This document shows positions 27,871 to 40,227 of a stretch of DNA of 64,000 nucleotides, one piece after another. Numbering within the stretch: the first letter of the stretch is position 1; the number at the start of each line of letters is the position of its first letter. The stretch comes from Sordaria brevicollis (taxonomy: Eukaryota; Ascomycota; Sordariomycetes; Sordariales; Sordariaceae). The translations under genes and the position numbers were made by a program. The stretch lies in NCBI GenBank assembly GCA_033439795.1, contig JAUTDP010000013.1, positions 1,302,001-1,366,000 on the forward strand. The letters are read 5' to 3'. The notes beneath the pieces were generated by a model, which saw only the letters and a list, made by a program, of their open reading frames with translations, did no database searches and was not told where the DNA came from.

Positions 27871-30800
27871 AAATTAATTTATTAATTATTTATTTTACCG
27901 GTCCCGTTCTTATTAATAATAATTAATTCGTTTAGCGTTAATTCGTAATTAATTCCTTACTCTAGTATATTCGTTAATTCGACGAATAGAATTATTTATT
28001 TATCGATTAAAATAAAATATTAAAGGCTTTAATTAATTATAAAAAGAAGTAATAATTAAATAAATCGTTACTTTCGCGGTTTAATAAATTTTTAATTAAA
28101 TAGAAATCCTCTCCCGTCTTCGTTTTAATATATTAGTAAATAAAAGTAAAAAAAAATGAAGAAAAGAAAATTAAAAATAGCGAACGAATTCGTCTCGCTA
28201 CTCTTCTTCTAATTCGATTACTAAGCGGTATTTATTTAATCGTTTTAACCGAAGTATTTATAATAAAATTCTTTCGGCTTTAATCTTATCGTTTAAATAA
28301 ATTTAAAATTATTTTTATCTTTATAATTAATTAATTATTACAAATTATATATTTATTATTTAAAAATATTCGAATATAATATAGTAGAACGTTTTTCGTT
28401 CTAATCCGTACGAATAAATAGGGGTATTAATATTAAGGATTCTCTTTTAAAAAAGGAAGGCCTTAAAATCGATTACCTCCGTTTTCGCTTAAATGAGGAA
28501 GGAATTCTTCATTTATATTAATAGATAATAATTTTTATTATCCTCCGAAGGTTAAGTTCTTTTCCGCTTTTTCTTTTTTTAACCGATTATATACCGTTTT
28601 ATTACGATATTATTAAATTTCGGGTCGAGGTTAATAATTATAAATTTATACCGTCGATTTAATTTAATTATTATTATTATTAATTAATAATTATAATATA
28701 ATACCTATTTTCTTTTCGTAGTGTCTTTTAATTATATTTTTTAATCGAGGGTTAAAAGTTCCGGCGGTTATAACGGTTAAACGGGTATACCTATTACCGG
28801 GGGTAGACCTATTATAATCGTTATAAAGTTCTTTATTGGTATTTATTTTTCCGCCTATTTAATTTTAGTAATACCGCTTTCCGGTCTATTAATAAATAAT
28901 TAATTTTTTATTTATTTTATTTAAATATAATTAATTATTTAAATTACTATCCTTCAGACGAATTTAACCTAATTTATATAAACGAATTTCTCTTCAAAAG
29001 CTTTTATTTATTTATTAAAATAGAAATCGAATAGTAAGTAAAAAATTTCCGTTTTAAAGTTCTATATTAATATAATTTTATACACTTTAGCGACGATTTT
29101 TAAATATTTAATTTAGTATTTAATTAATCCGATTATTATCCTTCGGGGTTTATTATATATTTCTATTAATTAATAGAAAATTAAAGCTTTATATATAATT
29201 ACGTTTCGAATAAATTTAGTATAAATTTCCTTCGTACGAACGAAGGAATAACCCTAAATGTTTATAATTAATTAAATTAATATATTTATTTAAATTTTTA
29301 TTTTTTTCTTAATAAGTTCCGTATAGATTCGATAATTAAATTTATAATTTAATTAAATATTTAAGAATTTTATCGATTCCGTCGGTCGAAATATAATATT
29401 TTTAAATTAAAGAATTTCTATTTTTAATACTTTCGTCCGCGTAAAATATATTAATTCTATTTTATTCGCTTCGAATTTTATATTTTTCTCCTTTATTTAT
29501 TTAGAGTAAATTTTTTATATTATTTAAAATATCCTATAATTCTCTTCGGTAATTTTCGTTATAACGATGATATTAATATCGTTGGCGAAATCGACTATAA
29601 TTATATTTTTAATTATAATTAATTTATAATATAATAAGGTAATAAAAAAGATAAAGAGAATTAGGGAAAGGGGGGAGCCTTAAAGTATTTTAGCTTTTAT
29701 AATATAGGGAACGGATATTTCGTCGTCGAAAAAGAGGGAACTTCTTCGTCTATTAATAAAATTCGTTATTTATTTAAAAATTTATTATAGGAATTATATT
29801 TCCTATAAGGTATATAATAATTATTTATAATTAATTTTATCGAATACGCTTTTAAAATTAAAGAATATTAGTAATATAATAGCTTTAAATTTTTAAGCCG
29901 TATATATAATATTTATAATAATATAGATAATAAATTTAATCGAACGGTTTACCCGATTACTTATTTAACCCTTTAGTAGGAGGTTAAATTCTTTTACAAT
30001 TTAGGTAAATTTTTTAATAATAAACGTTTCGAAGATTTTTTTAATATTATTTGATAATAAAATTAATTTTTATATAACGATTAACTTTTATTATATAGTA
30101 ATTTTTTTTAGTTTTTTAAGAATAATTATTTTCGCGTTTTTAAATTATTATAGGAAATGTCCAAAACGAAAATTTATAGCCGCGAAAGCGGTTATAATTT
30201 TTTAGAATAATTCTTTATAAATTTTTAAAAATTTATTCGAATATTAATCGACGCTTAATACTTTATTTAAAGCTATCCGAAATAAAATATTTTAAATATC
30301 CTTTTTAATAATTAATTTATTAATAAATAATAAATCGCTAATATTTAAAGGAAGGGTTTAATTAGGTAAATAGTTTATAGGGATATTTACTTTCGGGAAG
30401 AAACGTTCGGCGAAAATATTCGCTTTATTATTATAGTTTTCGATTTCTCTTATTCTTTTATATTATTTGAAAATTAGGAATTTAGGCGGGTTTATTAATA
30501 AATAACTTTAAATATAGGCCTATTTTTCGAAGGTTTAAAATTTATTTAAATTCTTTAACGCCCTTTCGACGTTTTTTTATTATATTATTTATTAAACTTT
30601 TATATCAATCCTTTTTTTTTATCGATATTTTTACGAATTTTATTTAATTCGAAGATATTTTTTCTTTATATTACTTTTATTACTTTCGCTTTATATTTTT
30701 CGTTAGTATTTTATATTTTAGCGTTTATTATTTCGTTCTTCTCCTTCGACTTTTTTTCCAGTATAGGACGAATTTTTTATTATATTTATAAATTCTCTAT

Positions 30801-33404
30801 TAAATTTATTAAATATAAATTCTAATTCTTCCTTTATATTAATCTTTGCCGGGACCGAAATCCGTTATAATATTACTTCTTATACTTTTTCCGCTTTTAT
30901 TAAATTCTAATTATAATTTTCTTTTACTTCCGCTTTCTTAATCTTTTTTTTAATATAAATTTAAATTTTTTAAAAATAATAATCCGAACCGGTTTATTCG
31001 TACCGTTATATTCCTTAATATTCGGTTTCGATTCCTAATATTATTTATATGTAATTAATTATCCTATTTCTTTCTTCCCGTATTATATTACTTATATAAG
31101 TCGGCTCCCTTTTAAAAGTAATAAATTATATATATTATTATTATATTTATATAAAGAATTTTTCAATTTTTAAATTAATTTTATTCTTTAAATCCTAATT
31201 AGGATAAGAGAGGTTAAAATCCCCGACGGTTATAATTTAATATTTTACCGGGGGTTTTTTTTCGAAGAGTTCGAAGAGGGGAAACCCCTATTTATATTTT
31301 AGTATTTTATATATTTTAATAGGGGAATAAATCGAATAGACAATTAATAATTCTTTTAAATTTTTAAATATTATAGAGGCCTAATCTTTTCCGATATAGA
31401 AATTTAAATTTTTAAAATTCTATTTTTTATTTATATAAATAACCGCCCTCCCTTTTTTTAAATAATTTACCCCGATATATTTATTGCCTTATAAACGATA
31501 AATATCTTTGTTTAAATTCCTATCTAGCTTTTAAATCGTTACGACGTTATAAATTTCCTCTTATTCGAATAATAATTTCCTTCTCTTATATAATTTCTTT
31601 ATATTTTAATAAAATATTTTTAATTAAATTTTTTAATTATTTTATAAAGGAATATTTTTTAACCTTATAGGCGGAATAGGAACGGGAATCTTTTCCTTTT
31701 AAATAATTAATTTAACGGCGGTAATGAAATTGGCACTATTCTAAATACCTAAATTTTAAAAATTTATAAATACGTTTATTAGGCCTTTGGCTATTAATTT
31801 TAATTTAATAGAGGGCCCGCTAATTTATTTATAAATATAACCTTTATTTTTATTTTTAAATTCCTTCTTATAAATAATAATAATATAAATGGTAAAAGGG
31901 GCGTTAAGAAAAATTAATATTTTTATTATCCTTTACCACCGCCGGCTTTAATATAATACTTTTTTTAAAATCTTTCTAGTATGTAAAAGAATATAACTTT
32001 TCGGCGTATATTATAATAGCCTTCGTAATAATTTTTTTAAAAAAGGGGTATATTTTCTTTTCGAAGGCGTAATACCCGTATTTTTTATATAGAACGTAAA
32101 AAATTAATAATTTATCCTTATTAAATAAGTAATTCGCTTCTCTAAAACGGTCCTTATTATATTTATTTTTATTATAATATTTATAAACGTTAACGTTATA
32201 AAAAAATTTCTTTAAATATTTTACGCTTTAATAAATAAAATATTATTAAATATTAGCCGAAGAAGTAAACGGTTTATAAATATATACGCCGCCTTTTTAG
32301 AGGAAAAATCCTTTATAGAAAGTTTTAATTATTTTTATAATTATAATTTTTATTATAAAGAATCCCTTATTTTTACTAATTCTCTTTTTCTACGGGCGTA
32401 TTTTAATAATAAAAGCATTTAAATTCGTTTATTATATTTTATAAATAATATCTTCTATTTTTATATATTCGGTAATATTTATTTAAGGGAACCCTTTAAC
32501 TATTAATATAATAATATTTAAAAATACGAACGCTTTTTCGCTAAAGACCTTTTTAATATAAATTTAATATTATTAATATTATTCGTATATAATATTATTA
32601 AATATAATTTTATAATTTCTAATTATAAATAATTTTATAGCAATTCGTATAATATTAAAGGTATTGATCCTTAAATCGCGAAATATTCTTTCAATTTAAA
32701 TTTTAATTTTTTCGTTCGTCCGTTTTAAATATTAAATATCAATTATAATATTTCGAATAAAAAGGGTATAATCGTAATTAATAAGGAATATTTTTAAGGG
32801 GGGGGGTAATAATTATAATATATTAAAAAATAAACCTAATTTTAAAAAAAGTATTCTTTATAATTCCGGCCTATATTTTTAACGCTTTTTTAACGTTTTT
32901 TTTTTAATTTTTATAAAATCGTCTTCTTTAAATCGTTAAAATCCTTTTTAATAATAATTTAATCGTTACTAATTTTATTAACTTTGGGGTATATTACCCT
33001 ATTTTTTTTCGTAAAGATTTTTATATATTCGTTAAATAATTTACGAATTTAATTATAATTTTCGAACAAAACGGTATTATAATCCGAAAATTTATTCATT
33101 TTAATAATAAATTTCTTTATAATTTTATCGTCCTCTTACGTTTTTTCCAAAATCTTCGTAGCGCGTATTACGTTAGGGTTATTATATATTAAAAGTCCTA
33201 CGAACGGGTTATAAACGCTATTTTCGAATTTATAATCGCCGCTATTAATTATTATCGGTAATAATAATATATTATCGTCGTTACGATTATTGCGGGATAT
33301 TGTAAAGGACGTAAAAGACCCTTTTAAATCGATTCCCGTTGTCGGTTTTCGTTTTAGAGCGCTCCTCGATTAGAAATCGGCGTTTCCGGTTCCAAAGCTT
33401 TTTT
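27871..33404 (-). mobile_element. LINE copy D, main part including 5' end
   Basis: This resumes copy D after E and runs to the conserved 5' terminus at about 33330-33398 (AGCGCTC palindrome, AATCGGCG, TTTCCGG). The RT box is F-A-N-D (29589-29578). A G8-9 tract in the ORF1 region is near 32800. It abuts a truncated, reverse-oriented gypsy gag at 33405 with no recognisable target duplication against 21511. Confidence 0.8.
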
Positions 33405-34545
33405 TTAATTACTATTTATTAATATAGTAATTGTTAAATAGAGTATTATTCTAAACTTTTTTGTCGTTGAATAAATCGTTATTTCAATTATCGTTAAACG
33501 GGGTATTATTTTAAATTCTTTCGTTAAAGTATTTAATAATTTAATATAGTTTAGTAAATTAAATTTGGAATTCGCGGTTCTTTTTGCGTAATACAACGTT
33601 TTTATAATATAAAGCTTCGTAATTATTAGGTTTAAAATAAAAATCTTCGTTTCTACGGGTTTTTAATAATTAATATATTAAGAATACGTTTTTACCCTAT
33701 TCTTTACGTAAATCTTTATAAAAGCGTTCGTTATTTATTTCGGCGCTTTTTCAATATTTTAATAGGTTAGCGGCGTATTTATATATTTATTTTAAATTAG
33801 TATTTAAATTAATAACGATAATTTAGTATTTATATTATTAAAAAAGGATAATCTCCGTTAAAATAATTCGTAATTTAATTTTTTAAAAAATAGTACGTAC
33901 GCCGTTAAAGTCTTCGGTAATAGATTTAAAAGTATTAAAATTTATTAATAGGATATTATTATCGTTTTATTTTTAATAATTTCGATTAATAGTTATTAGA
34001 GCCTTAAAGGTAAAGATTAAGTAATTTTTATTATATTGGGACTAATATTTGGCAATTATAGTAATTTTCGTATATAAGAAACCGAATAAGTCTTTTATAT
34101 TAAATATATAACGAACGTCGGCGAACTTATTAATAATTTTATTTATATCCTCCGGAATATTATAATCCTTTAAATTAAATTTATTAATATTATCTAATTA
34201 GGTATTTTATTTTTCTTTAAGGGTATTAATCGTAATATTATTAAACGAACGATATTTAAAAGTATTATTTTATTGGATAATTATATTAAAAGTGAAAAAT
34301 ATATTTAAAGTATCGAATTTAATTTATTCGATTGCGAATTTGTTAAATATATTCTTCTTTTAAACTTCGTTTATCTAAACGTTTTCGGTAATAGATAATT
34401 TAATAGTTTTAGCCGTAGTAGCCTTTTCGTCGAGGGTATACGCTATTATAATTAATTACGAAGGTATATATTATAATTATTTTAATTAGTAAGTAAATTT
34501 AGGATATTTAAATATATCCTTGTATATTAAGAATAATTTTATAAT
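33405..34545 (-). mobile_element. Ty3/gypsy element 2, 5' gag fragment, RIP-mutated
   Basis: The reverse complement of this stretch matches the gag of gypsy element 1 (33420-33790 against 15290-15650, and 33790-34020 against 8063-8283), so it is a second copy in opposite orientation. It is cut off at 33405 where LINE D begins, and all pol domains are missing. A 63-codon open stretch at 33596-33405 is a remnant of gag and not a gene. Confidence 0.8.
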
Positions 34546-34791
34546 TATTACGAGCGACGTAGTTACGAAAGATAAGTTTAATACGTTGAATTTAAATTTA
34601 TTATAGAATTATAAGATGAAGAAGAAAAGAAGAAAACGAATAAAGTGCGCGCCCCGCGTTAGGGTTTTATACTTGGGCGGGAGTAATACGCTATTACGTA
34701 CGCTAGTGCGGTTAACCTTTGTTAGGTGACCGCTCGAGCGATAATCGGATTAGGTGTAACTAGGTGCCCTGTCTGCTAGCGCCGTAATACA
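34546..34791 (-). repeat. 5' LTR of gypsy element 2
   Basis: In reverse complement this runs from TGTATTACGGCGC to CTCGTAATA, and it matches the 3' LTR of element 1 (21243-21510). It retains many CA/TG dinucleotides in its outer half (34680-34791), so RIP tapers off here. Confidence 0.8.
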
Positions 34792-35136
34792 AATCGTTAT
34801 ATAATAAATTAAGTAACTAACGGGTAAGCCGTACCGTTACAGGTCCTAAGAATATTATATAAGGACTGTAATATATTAAATAAAATAAAATTCAACCTTT
34901 TATTAATAAAATAAATCCGGATTAGGAAGGCGATATAGGACGGTAGAACTTAATATATATACTAGGCTTACAGTACTTTCGTTTATTACTTTCCTTTTCC
35001 TTTTTTATATTTAATAATACTTTGATTTATAACTTTTAGTTTTGTAGTCTTTATCTCTTATAGGATTACGCTTTTACAATAAGGGTTTAATAGTAAACAG
35101 AGAATAAATATGAGGAAGGATAGAAAAAATAAATAG
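34792..35136. other. Intergenic/unclassified AT-rich stretch
   Basis: No coding signal or recognisable element end. It is moderately AT-rich with some CA/TG left, so RIP is weaker than to the left. It may be remnant transposon DNA. Confidence 0.4.
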
Positions 35137-35412
35137 AAAGTAAAAAAGACGTTAAATAAGGGAGGAAAAAAAGAACGGAACAATTTAATATTTTAATACG
35201 GAACGGAATAGAAGTAATAGGACGGATATTAATTGTAATAGCGGTAAGTATATGTTGCTATCGTGAAACGCTAAAAAAGCGGCGTAGATATATCCGTGCC
35301 GGGAAATATAGCCGGGGTTTTTGTCCGGGGCGTTTAACGCTTACAGTTTCAGTAGAACAAAAATAGACCCCATACTAAATTAGCGCTATAGATATAATTA
35401 GGGAAAATAATG
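35137..35412 (+). mobile_element. LINE copy F, 5'-truncated 3'-end fragment
   Basis: About 276 bases match the 3' terminal part of the LINE family in the same sense as copy A, ending with GCGCTATAGATATAATTAGGG. It contains the family motif GCCGGGGTTTTTGTCCGGGG. Only the 3' end is present, as expected of a dead-on-arrival LINE insertion made by target-primed reverse transcription. It retains CA and TG and so is less RIP-mutated than A-E, perhaps because it is too short for efficient RIP. Confidence 0.75.
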
Positions 35413-36388
35413 ATTATTTCTAATCGGGGGGGCTAATATTATAATTCGGTTATATATTATAATATGTGTAAATTTAGAGCTAAAATTAAATATAATCTAT
35501 TCTTATTATAATTATAATTAATAATTTTATTAAAGACAATTATATAAATTATTTAATTTGTTGTCGCTATCGGCGATAGTTTTAATTAAAGAATTAATCG
35601 TCTTCTACTATATTTTATATAATCTTTTATAATCGCTATATAAAATTTAAGTAAAGGCTCCGATAGTGTTAATTCTATTATTACTGTCGTTACTACGGTT
35701 ACGCTACCTTAACGTGTAATAATATAGAATTTAACGAAACGGATAAAATAAGGGTATTTACTAGTAATTATACAAAGAATCAATAAAGTTTTAGTAGATT
35801 GTTTAATTTGGAGCATTATAGAACTTGCGCATTACAAATAAAAATTCCAACTCTCAAAGGGACGAAGAGAAGAGGTTGGTTTAGCGGACGCGGGCCCCCA
35901 AAGGTAAGCCCTATACATTGCCTTAGTCTATATAATCTAATTAACGAGTATACGGGTATAAGCATATAATTGGTAATTAGTTAGTTATGTACAATTACAA
36001 TTAAGCTTGCGATAATATTCGACACGCTTTTAATTCAAATTATTACCCACGATTATTCTTATAAAGCGGTATATCAATCATTTAAAAGCAAATACTTGTT
36101 ACACTTTATCCGACTATGCTAACGCCTAGTAATGCACCATACCAACTGAAAGTTCATACAGTAAAAGTTTACAGGATGTAAAGAGAAAAAGGACTGTTGG
36201 CAGTGTTTAGCCTGGAACTAACACCCCTAGTCAATTTCTGCCACTCTCCCTCTATCCATATAACCCAATCGACCAACCGGAAGTACTTTGTCGGTCTTTT
36301 TGTTGCCGTCCAATCCAAGCGATGTCTTGAAGTACCAAAAGCCCCGCTACAGAACACAAGGCCTTTGAATCTCTGCCGCTATGACAAC
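35413..36388. other. Transition from RIP tract to gene island; KGD2 3' flank
   Basis: No gene seen. From 35413 to about 36100 the base composition shifts from AT-rich to normal. 36100-36388 lies downstream of KGD2 and probably includes its 3' UTR. An open frame on plus (36197-36733) runs antisense over KGD2 and lacks support. Confidence 0.5.
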
Positions 36389-37935
36389 TTAAAGAAGCAT
36401 CTTCCTGGGGTCCTCAATGTATTCCTTCACCTTGACCAGGAACTGGACTGCCTCCCTGCCGTCGAGCAGCCTGTGGTCGTAGGTGAGTGCCAGGTACATC
36501 ATGGGGCGAATCTCAACCTTTCCGTTGACAGCAACAGGACGCTCCTTGATAGCATGGAGGCCCAAGACTGCGCTCTGAGGGAGGTTGATGATCGGGGTGC
36601 CCATCAAGGAGCCAAACACGCCACCGTTGCTGATGGTGAAAGTGCCGCCAGCCATGTCCTCAATGGTGAGCTTACCATCACGAGCCTGCAACACCAGTCA
36701 GTAAGATGTCATAAGCAATCAACACCGCGATAATCCGTACCTTCTTGCCCATGTCAGCGATGGACTTCTCAATACCGACAAGGTCCATGGTTTCGACATT
36801 GCGAACTACGGGAGTGACGAGGCCCTTCTCGGTGGCGACAGCGACACTGATGTCAACATAATCACGGTAGACAATGGTGTCGCCGCCATTGGGGCCCTCA
36901 ATGGAAGCGTTGACGGCGGGGATGTCGCGCATGGCCAAAACACACGCGCGGGAGAAGGCGCTCATGAAGCCAAGCTTGACACCGGTCTTCTTGAGAATCT
37001 CGTCCTTGTACTGCTTGCGGAAATCCATCAGGGCCGACATGTCAACTTCGTTGAAGGTGGTAAGCGAGGCAGCCGTGTTCTGGGACTGCTTGAGACGCTC
37101 GGCAATGCGGAGGCGCATGCGGTTCATCTTGACCTGTAAAGGGGTTAGCTCGTTCAGTTCGCCCATCGTTTCGCCTAGGAGCCGTGTACTTACTCTGCGC
37201 TCCTCGCGGTTGCCCAGAGTGGCCGGTGCCTCCTTCGCAGGAGTAGCCTCCTGCTTGGGGGCGGGGGATTCCTTCTTCGCGGGCGTGGGAGCAGGAGCAG
37301 CGGCGGGCTTGGTCTCTTGCTTCGGCTCCGGAGCCTTCTCAGGAGCAGGAGCAGGAGTGCTGTCCTTGGGAGCAGCCTCCTTGGTCTCGGACGCGGCCGG
37401 CTTATCGGCACTTCCCTCCTTGGGCGCACCACCAAGTTCTAGCCGGACAATGTCCTGACCGACTGTGACAGTGTCCTCCTCATTGACGAGGAACTCCTTG
37501 ATGGTACCGGCCTCGGGAGCGTTGACGGCTACATCGATCTAGAGGACGGTGACAGAAGCAGTTAGAAAGCCGGTACAAGTGCCGCTGGCGGACTGTAAAG
37601 GTAGCGTAGGAGAAGGACAGGGGCATGCAGCGTATTGCTCCAAGCAGTCCATGCTCCGACACCGGCACGGGAGTAGGGTGCGTAATACACACCTTGTCGG
37701 TCTCGATGGTCGCAATCTCCTCATCCTGCTCGACATAGTCGCCGACCTTCTTGTTCCACTGCTTCAAGGTACCCTCGCTGATGGACTCAGCCATTTGGGG
37801 AACTTTGATGACCTGGTCGGCGTAGGTGCGGACATGCTGGAACTGCAGGGGAAGCTGCCGAAGCGCGGGATTTGCATTGCAGAGCGCGAGTTTGGGAGCG
37901 GCGCGGGCCGCAAGACGAAGACTCTTATACAACAT
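36389..37935 (-). CDS. KGD2: Dihydrolipoyllysine-residue succinyltransferase, E2 of 2-oxoglutarate dehydrogenase
   Basis: Mitochondrial E2 of the 2-oxoglutarate dehydrogenase complex: it transfers succinyl groups from lipoyl-lysine to CoA in the TCA cycle. Exons 37935-37693, 37538-37194, 37133-36741 and 36685-36389 join in frame, all with phase-0 introns, to give 425 aa, the usual fungal length. Residues 1-40 are a basic, Ala/Leu/Arg-rich presequence. A lipoyl domain follows (about 42-116) with the lipoylated lysine in IETDK at the exon 1/2 boundary, then a Pro/Ala/Lys linker (about 125-190). The catalytic acyltransferase domain (about 195-425) starts [14 protein letters not shown] and carries the active-site motif [10 protein letters not shown]. 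There is no clear E3-binding domain, as is usual for KGD2. The second intron has a GCTAAC branch point. The start fits because the presequence begins there and the upstream frame lacks homology. Confidence 0.96.
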
Positions 37936-39145
37936 GGTGGCGGGATGTCGGGCAAGAGAGCAGGATTTGGCGGGTGCGGAAGACGGAGAGGTGTCTTGTC
38001 AAGAGGTGTTGCAGGACTATAGGTTGGGAAAAAGAGCGTCGGGTCGGAAGGACGTGAAATTGGCGGTTGAGATAAGATTTGTCGTGAGGCTACGGGTTCT
38101 GACTCGGCGACAATGACGCAGCGCCCAGCACGGAAATCTGCCGGGACAACCGGAAAACTAACGGTCAGATCGTCTGTGACCTGAAGGGGTGCATCGACTC
38201 GATTGAATTTGTTACTATCATACAAAATTTCCGAATGCATTTCCGCATCTTGCGCATTCCCAACCAGTTCTTGCAACAGCATGCGCCTTCTTCTTTCATG
38301 GCCAGGTTGTACATTTGAGCGGTACCACACTACAAAGTATGCACTCTACCTATCTAATCGAAAGGTGTAACTTTTTTTCTCCGCAGCGCACGGCAGCCAG
38401 CCAGTACACGGCTCGGTCGCAGGTGGCAGTTCCGCAATTGTCCGCCAGCCTCACCGTACATACCGCCTGTCCGCCGTATTCCATTTACACATTACAGTAG
38501 GCATGGATCTCATCTGAGCGACGAAACAGTCCCACCCTGGAACCTATAATAAGGTGCAGTGTAAGGTACCTGAGTCGTAGCTAGCGTAGGCAAGTTAGCC
38601 AGATGGCCGCCCGTCCCCACACCACAACGGGGCCAGCCTCGCTGTTTGCCGGGACGGGAGAACACCGTCTTCTGGAAACCAAGGACTACGATGTTCTTCT
38701 CGAGGTGCACTTGGTAAGATGTACAGCCAGGGATCTACCTGCACCGAGGGGGGGTGGGGGGAACAGAGAAAGCTGACAACCACTCTGGAGGGGCATATCA
38801 ACATCGCCGTTGCTAACAGGCTCTCTAGCCGCCTCTACAGGCGGATTGTTGCCCCTATTCACGACAGCTACAAAGCCGAGGGCCAAGTGTTAAAATGTCC
38901 AAGTGATACCGAATTATCATTGAATGAAAACCAGCAGGAATGGTAGTTTACCCACGTGTTTTAACTCGCACATCCATGCTCAATATCATTCTCCTTATCT
39001 GTAATTGGGCAGTCGAGAAGTGAAGTCTACATGCTCGCGCGGTACGTTCGGCATTATGGAAGTTGGCTGGTAGCCGTAAATCTTGCGACGCTGCTCGTTC
39101 GGTTTCCATCCAGTTGTCCGTACGCAGGATGGAAAGAGTGCCGTA
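37936..39145. promoter_or_regulatory. KGD2 upstream region and intergenic DNA
   Basis: The KGD2 promoter and 5' UTR must lie at the left end. No TATA box or other gene stood out. Several short open frames on both strands overlap each other and show no recognisable protein. Confidence 0.4.
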
Positions 39146-39438
39146 TTATCTCGCGAACCTCGCCAAACGCTAATGGCTCTAATTTGCTGAAGTCTGCTGA
39201 AGCTTACTGAGGGTTACACAAGTGGCTAGCAGCGTTAGACCGGCCGCGGGCCCGCTGCGTTTGGAGATGTGTGCAAGTTAGATAAATGAGGGAGATTCCT
39301 CGAACTTTTATAACTGAACAGGTACATGCTGTTGATATATGCCAACTGGCTGGTTATCCTATCAGCAGAACTTGGGCAGCTTTCTAGCAGACTTCAGCAA
39401 GCTAGAGCCATTAGCGTTTGGCGAGGTTCGCGAGTTTA
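39146..39438. mobile_element. MITE-like element with ~56-bp terminal inverted repeats
   Basis: The left arm begins TTATCTCGCGAACCTCGCC and the right arm, in reverse complement, TAAACTCGCGAACCTCGCC. They match for about 56 bases with few differences, through AACGCTAATGGCTCTA and TTGCTGAAGTCTGCT. TA dinucleotides flank both ends (39144-39145 and 39439-39440), suggesting a Tc1/mariner-type target duplication. The 293-bp body has no coding capacity and no RIP-like composition. It lies between KGD2 and the NDUFB9-like gene. Confidence 0.75.
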
Positions 39439-40227
39439 TACAGTGTTGATATACTTCGAGACGCTTTGGCCTCTGGTTCGCCCATCTGTCCGGGTCACCA
39501 GTTGTGACACCAGTCCCTAGAGGCATTCGCACCTTCAATTCGGGAACGACGGATCTCACGCAACTTGCGGTAGGATTGATTACCTGGTAGCTGCTCCCAA
39601 GATTCTCGGACCACGCCGCCATGAACTGCAACTTATATTCAGTTTGCCTTTTCTTCGTTTTTGTAGTGATGTCGAACCGAAAAGGGACGAGTTCGAGATA
39701 CTGTAGACCTGCAAATGCCACTTGAACGCAACCCTCATATGGCTAAATACCTCCAAAAATGGAGGTTATTCATGATGCTCCCTTTTTGAAGACGACGCAA
39801 GCTAGTAAAGACTTGGCATACGTACATGTATTACGATTACCCTTACAGTACGTCGGGTGTACCTAGCACCCACCCAGCTGCCACCTTGCGAGTAGGTACC
39901 TTCTGCGCCAAGGGTTGCTGTAATCGATGTGATTTCTTGCCTTAGGCAACTACCTCCAAGCTTGGCAAAGACGTGCAAGCTCTTGGTCCCTCGATCGTAC
40001 CTTTCCCTACATGCGGATTCCCTCATTATTCTGCGTTTTGGTATCCTTCCGTTGACCTGGACCGCCGCAGCCCGAAATCGCACGACAGCCGATTATCACT
40101 GATACCTTGCAGCCAAAGAGGTGCAGGCCTGGTTCCTGGACACGAAAGAATACCCGTACGAATTGCACAACACGTTTTCTTGAATTACGGGAGCGGGACC
40201 CACGGTGAACGAGTCAGTCAATCCACC
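39439..40227. promoter_or_regulatory. Upstream region of the NDUFB9-like gene
   Basis: Non-coding by inspection; presumably holds the promoter and 5' UTR of the complex I gene that starts at 40228. Open frames here lack codon structure or homology that I recognise. Confidence 0.4.

Noticed and set aside
33405..33596. 63-codon minus-strand frame
   Set aside because: It is a degraded gag fragment of gypsy element 2.
36197..36733. 178-codon plus-strand frame
   Set aside because: It is antisense to KGD2 exon 4 and its 3' flank, a by-product of coding bias on the other strand.
37190..37435. Arg/Pro-rich 81-codon minus-strand frame
   Set aside because: It is another frame of the Pro/Ala-rich linker of KGD2.
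37539..37692. Possible frameshift in KGD2 after IETDK
   Set aside because: The apparent break is a normal intron: splicing joins K to IDVAVNAPE in frame.
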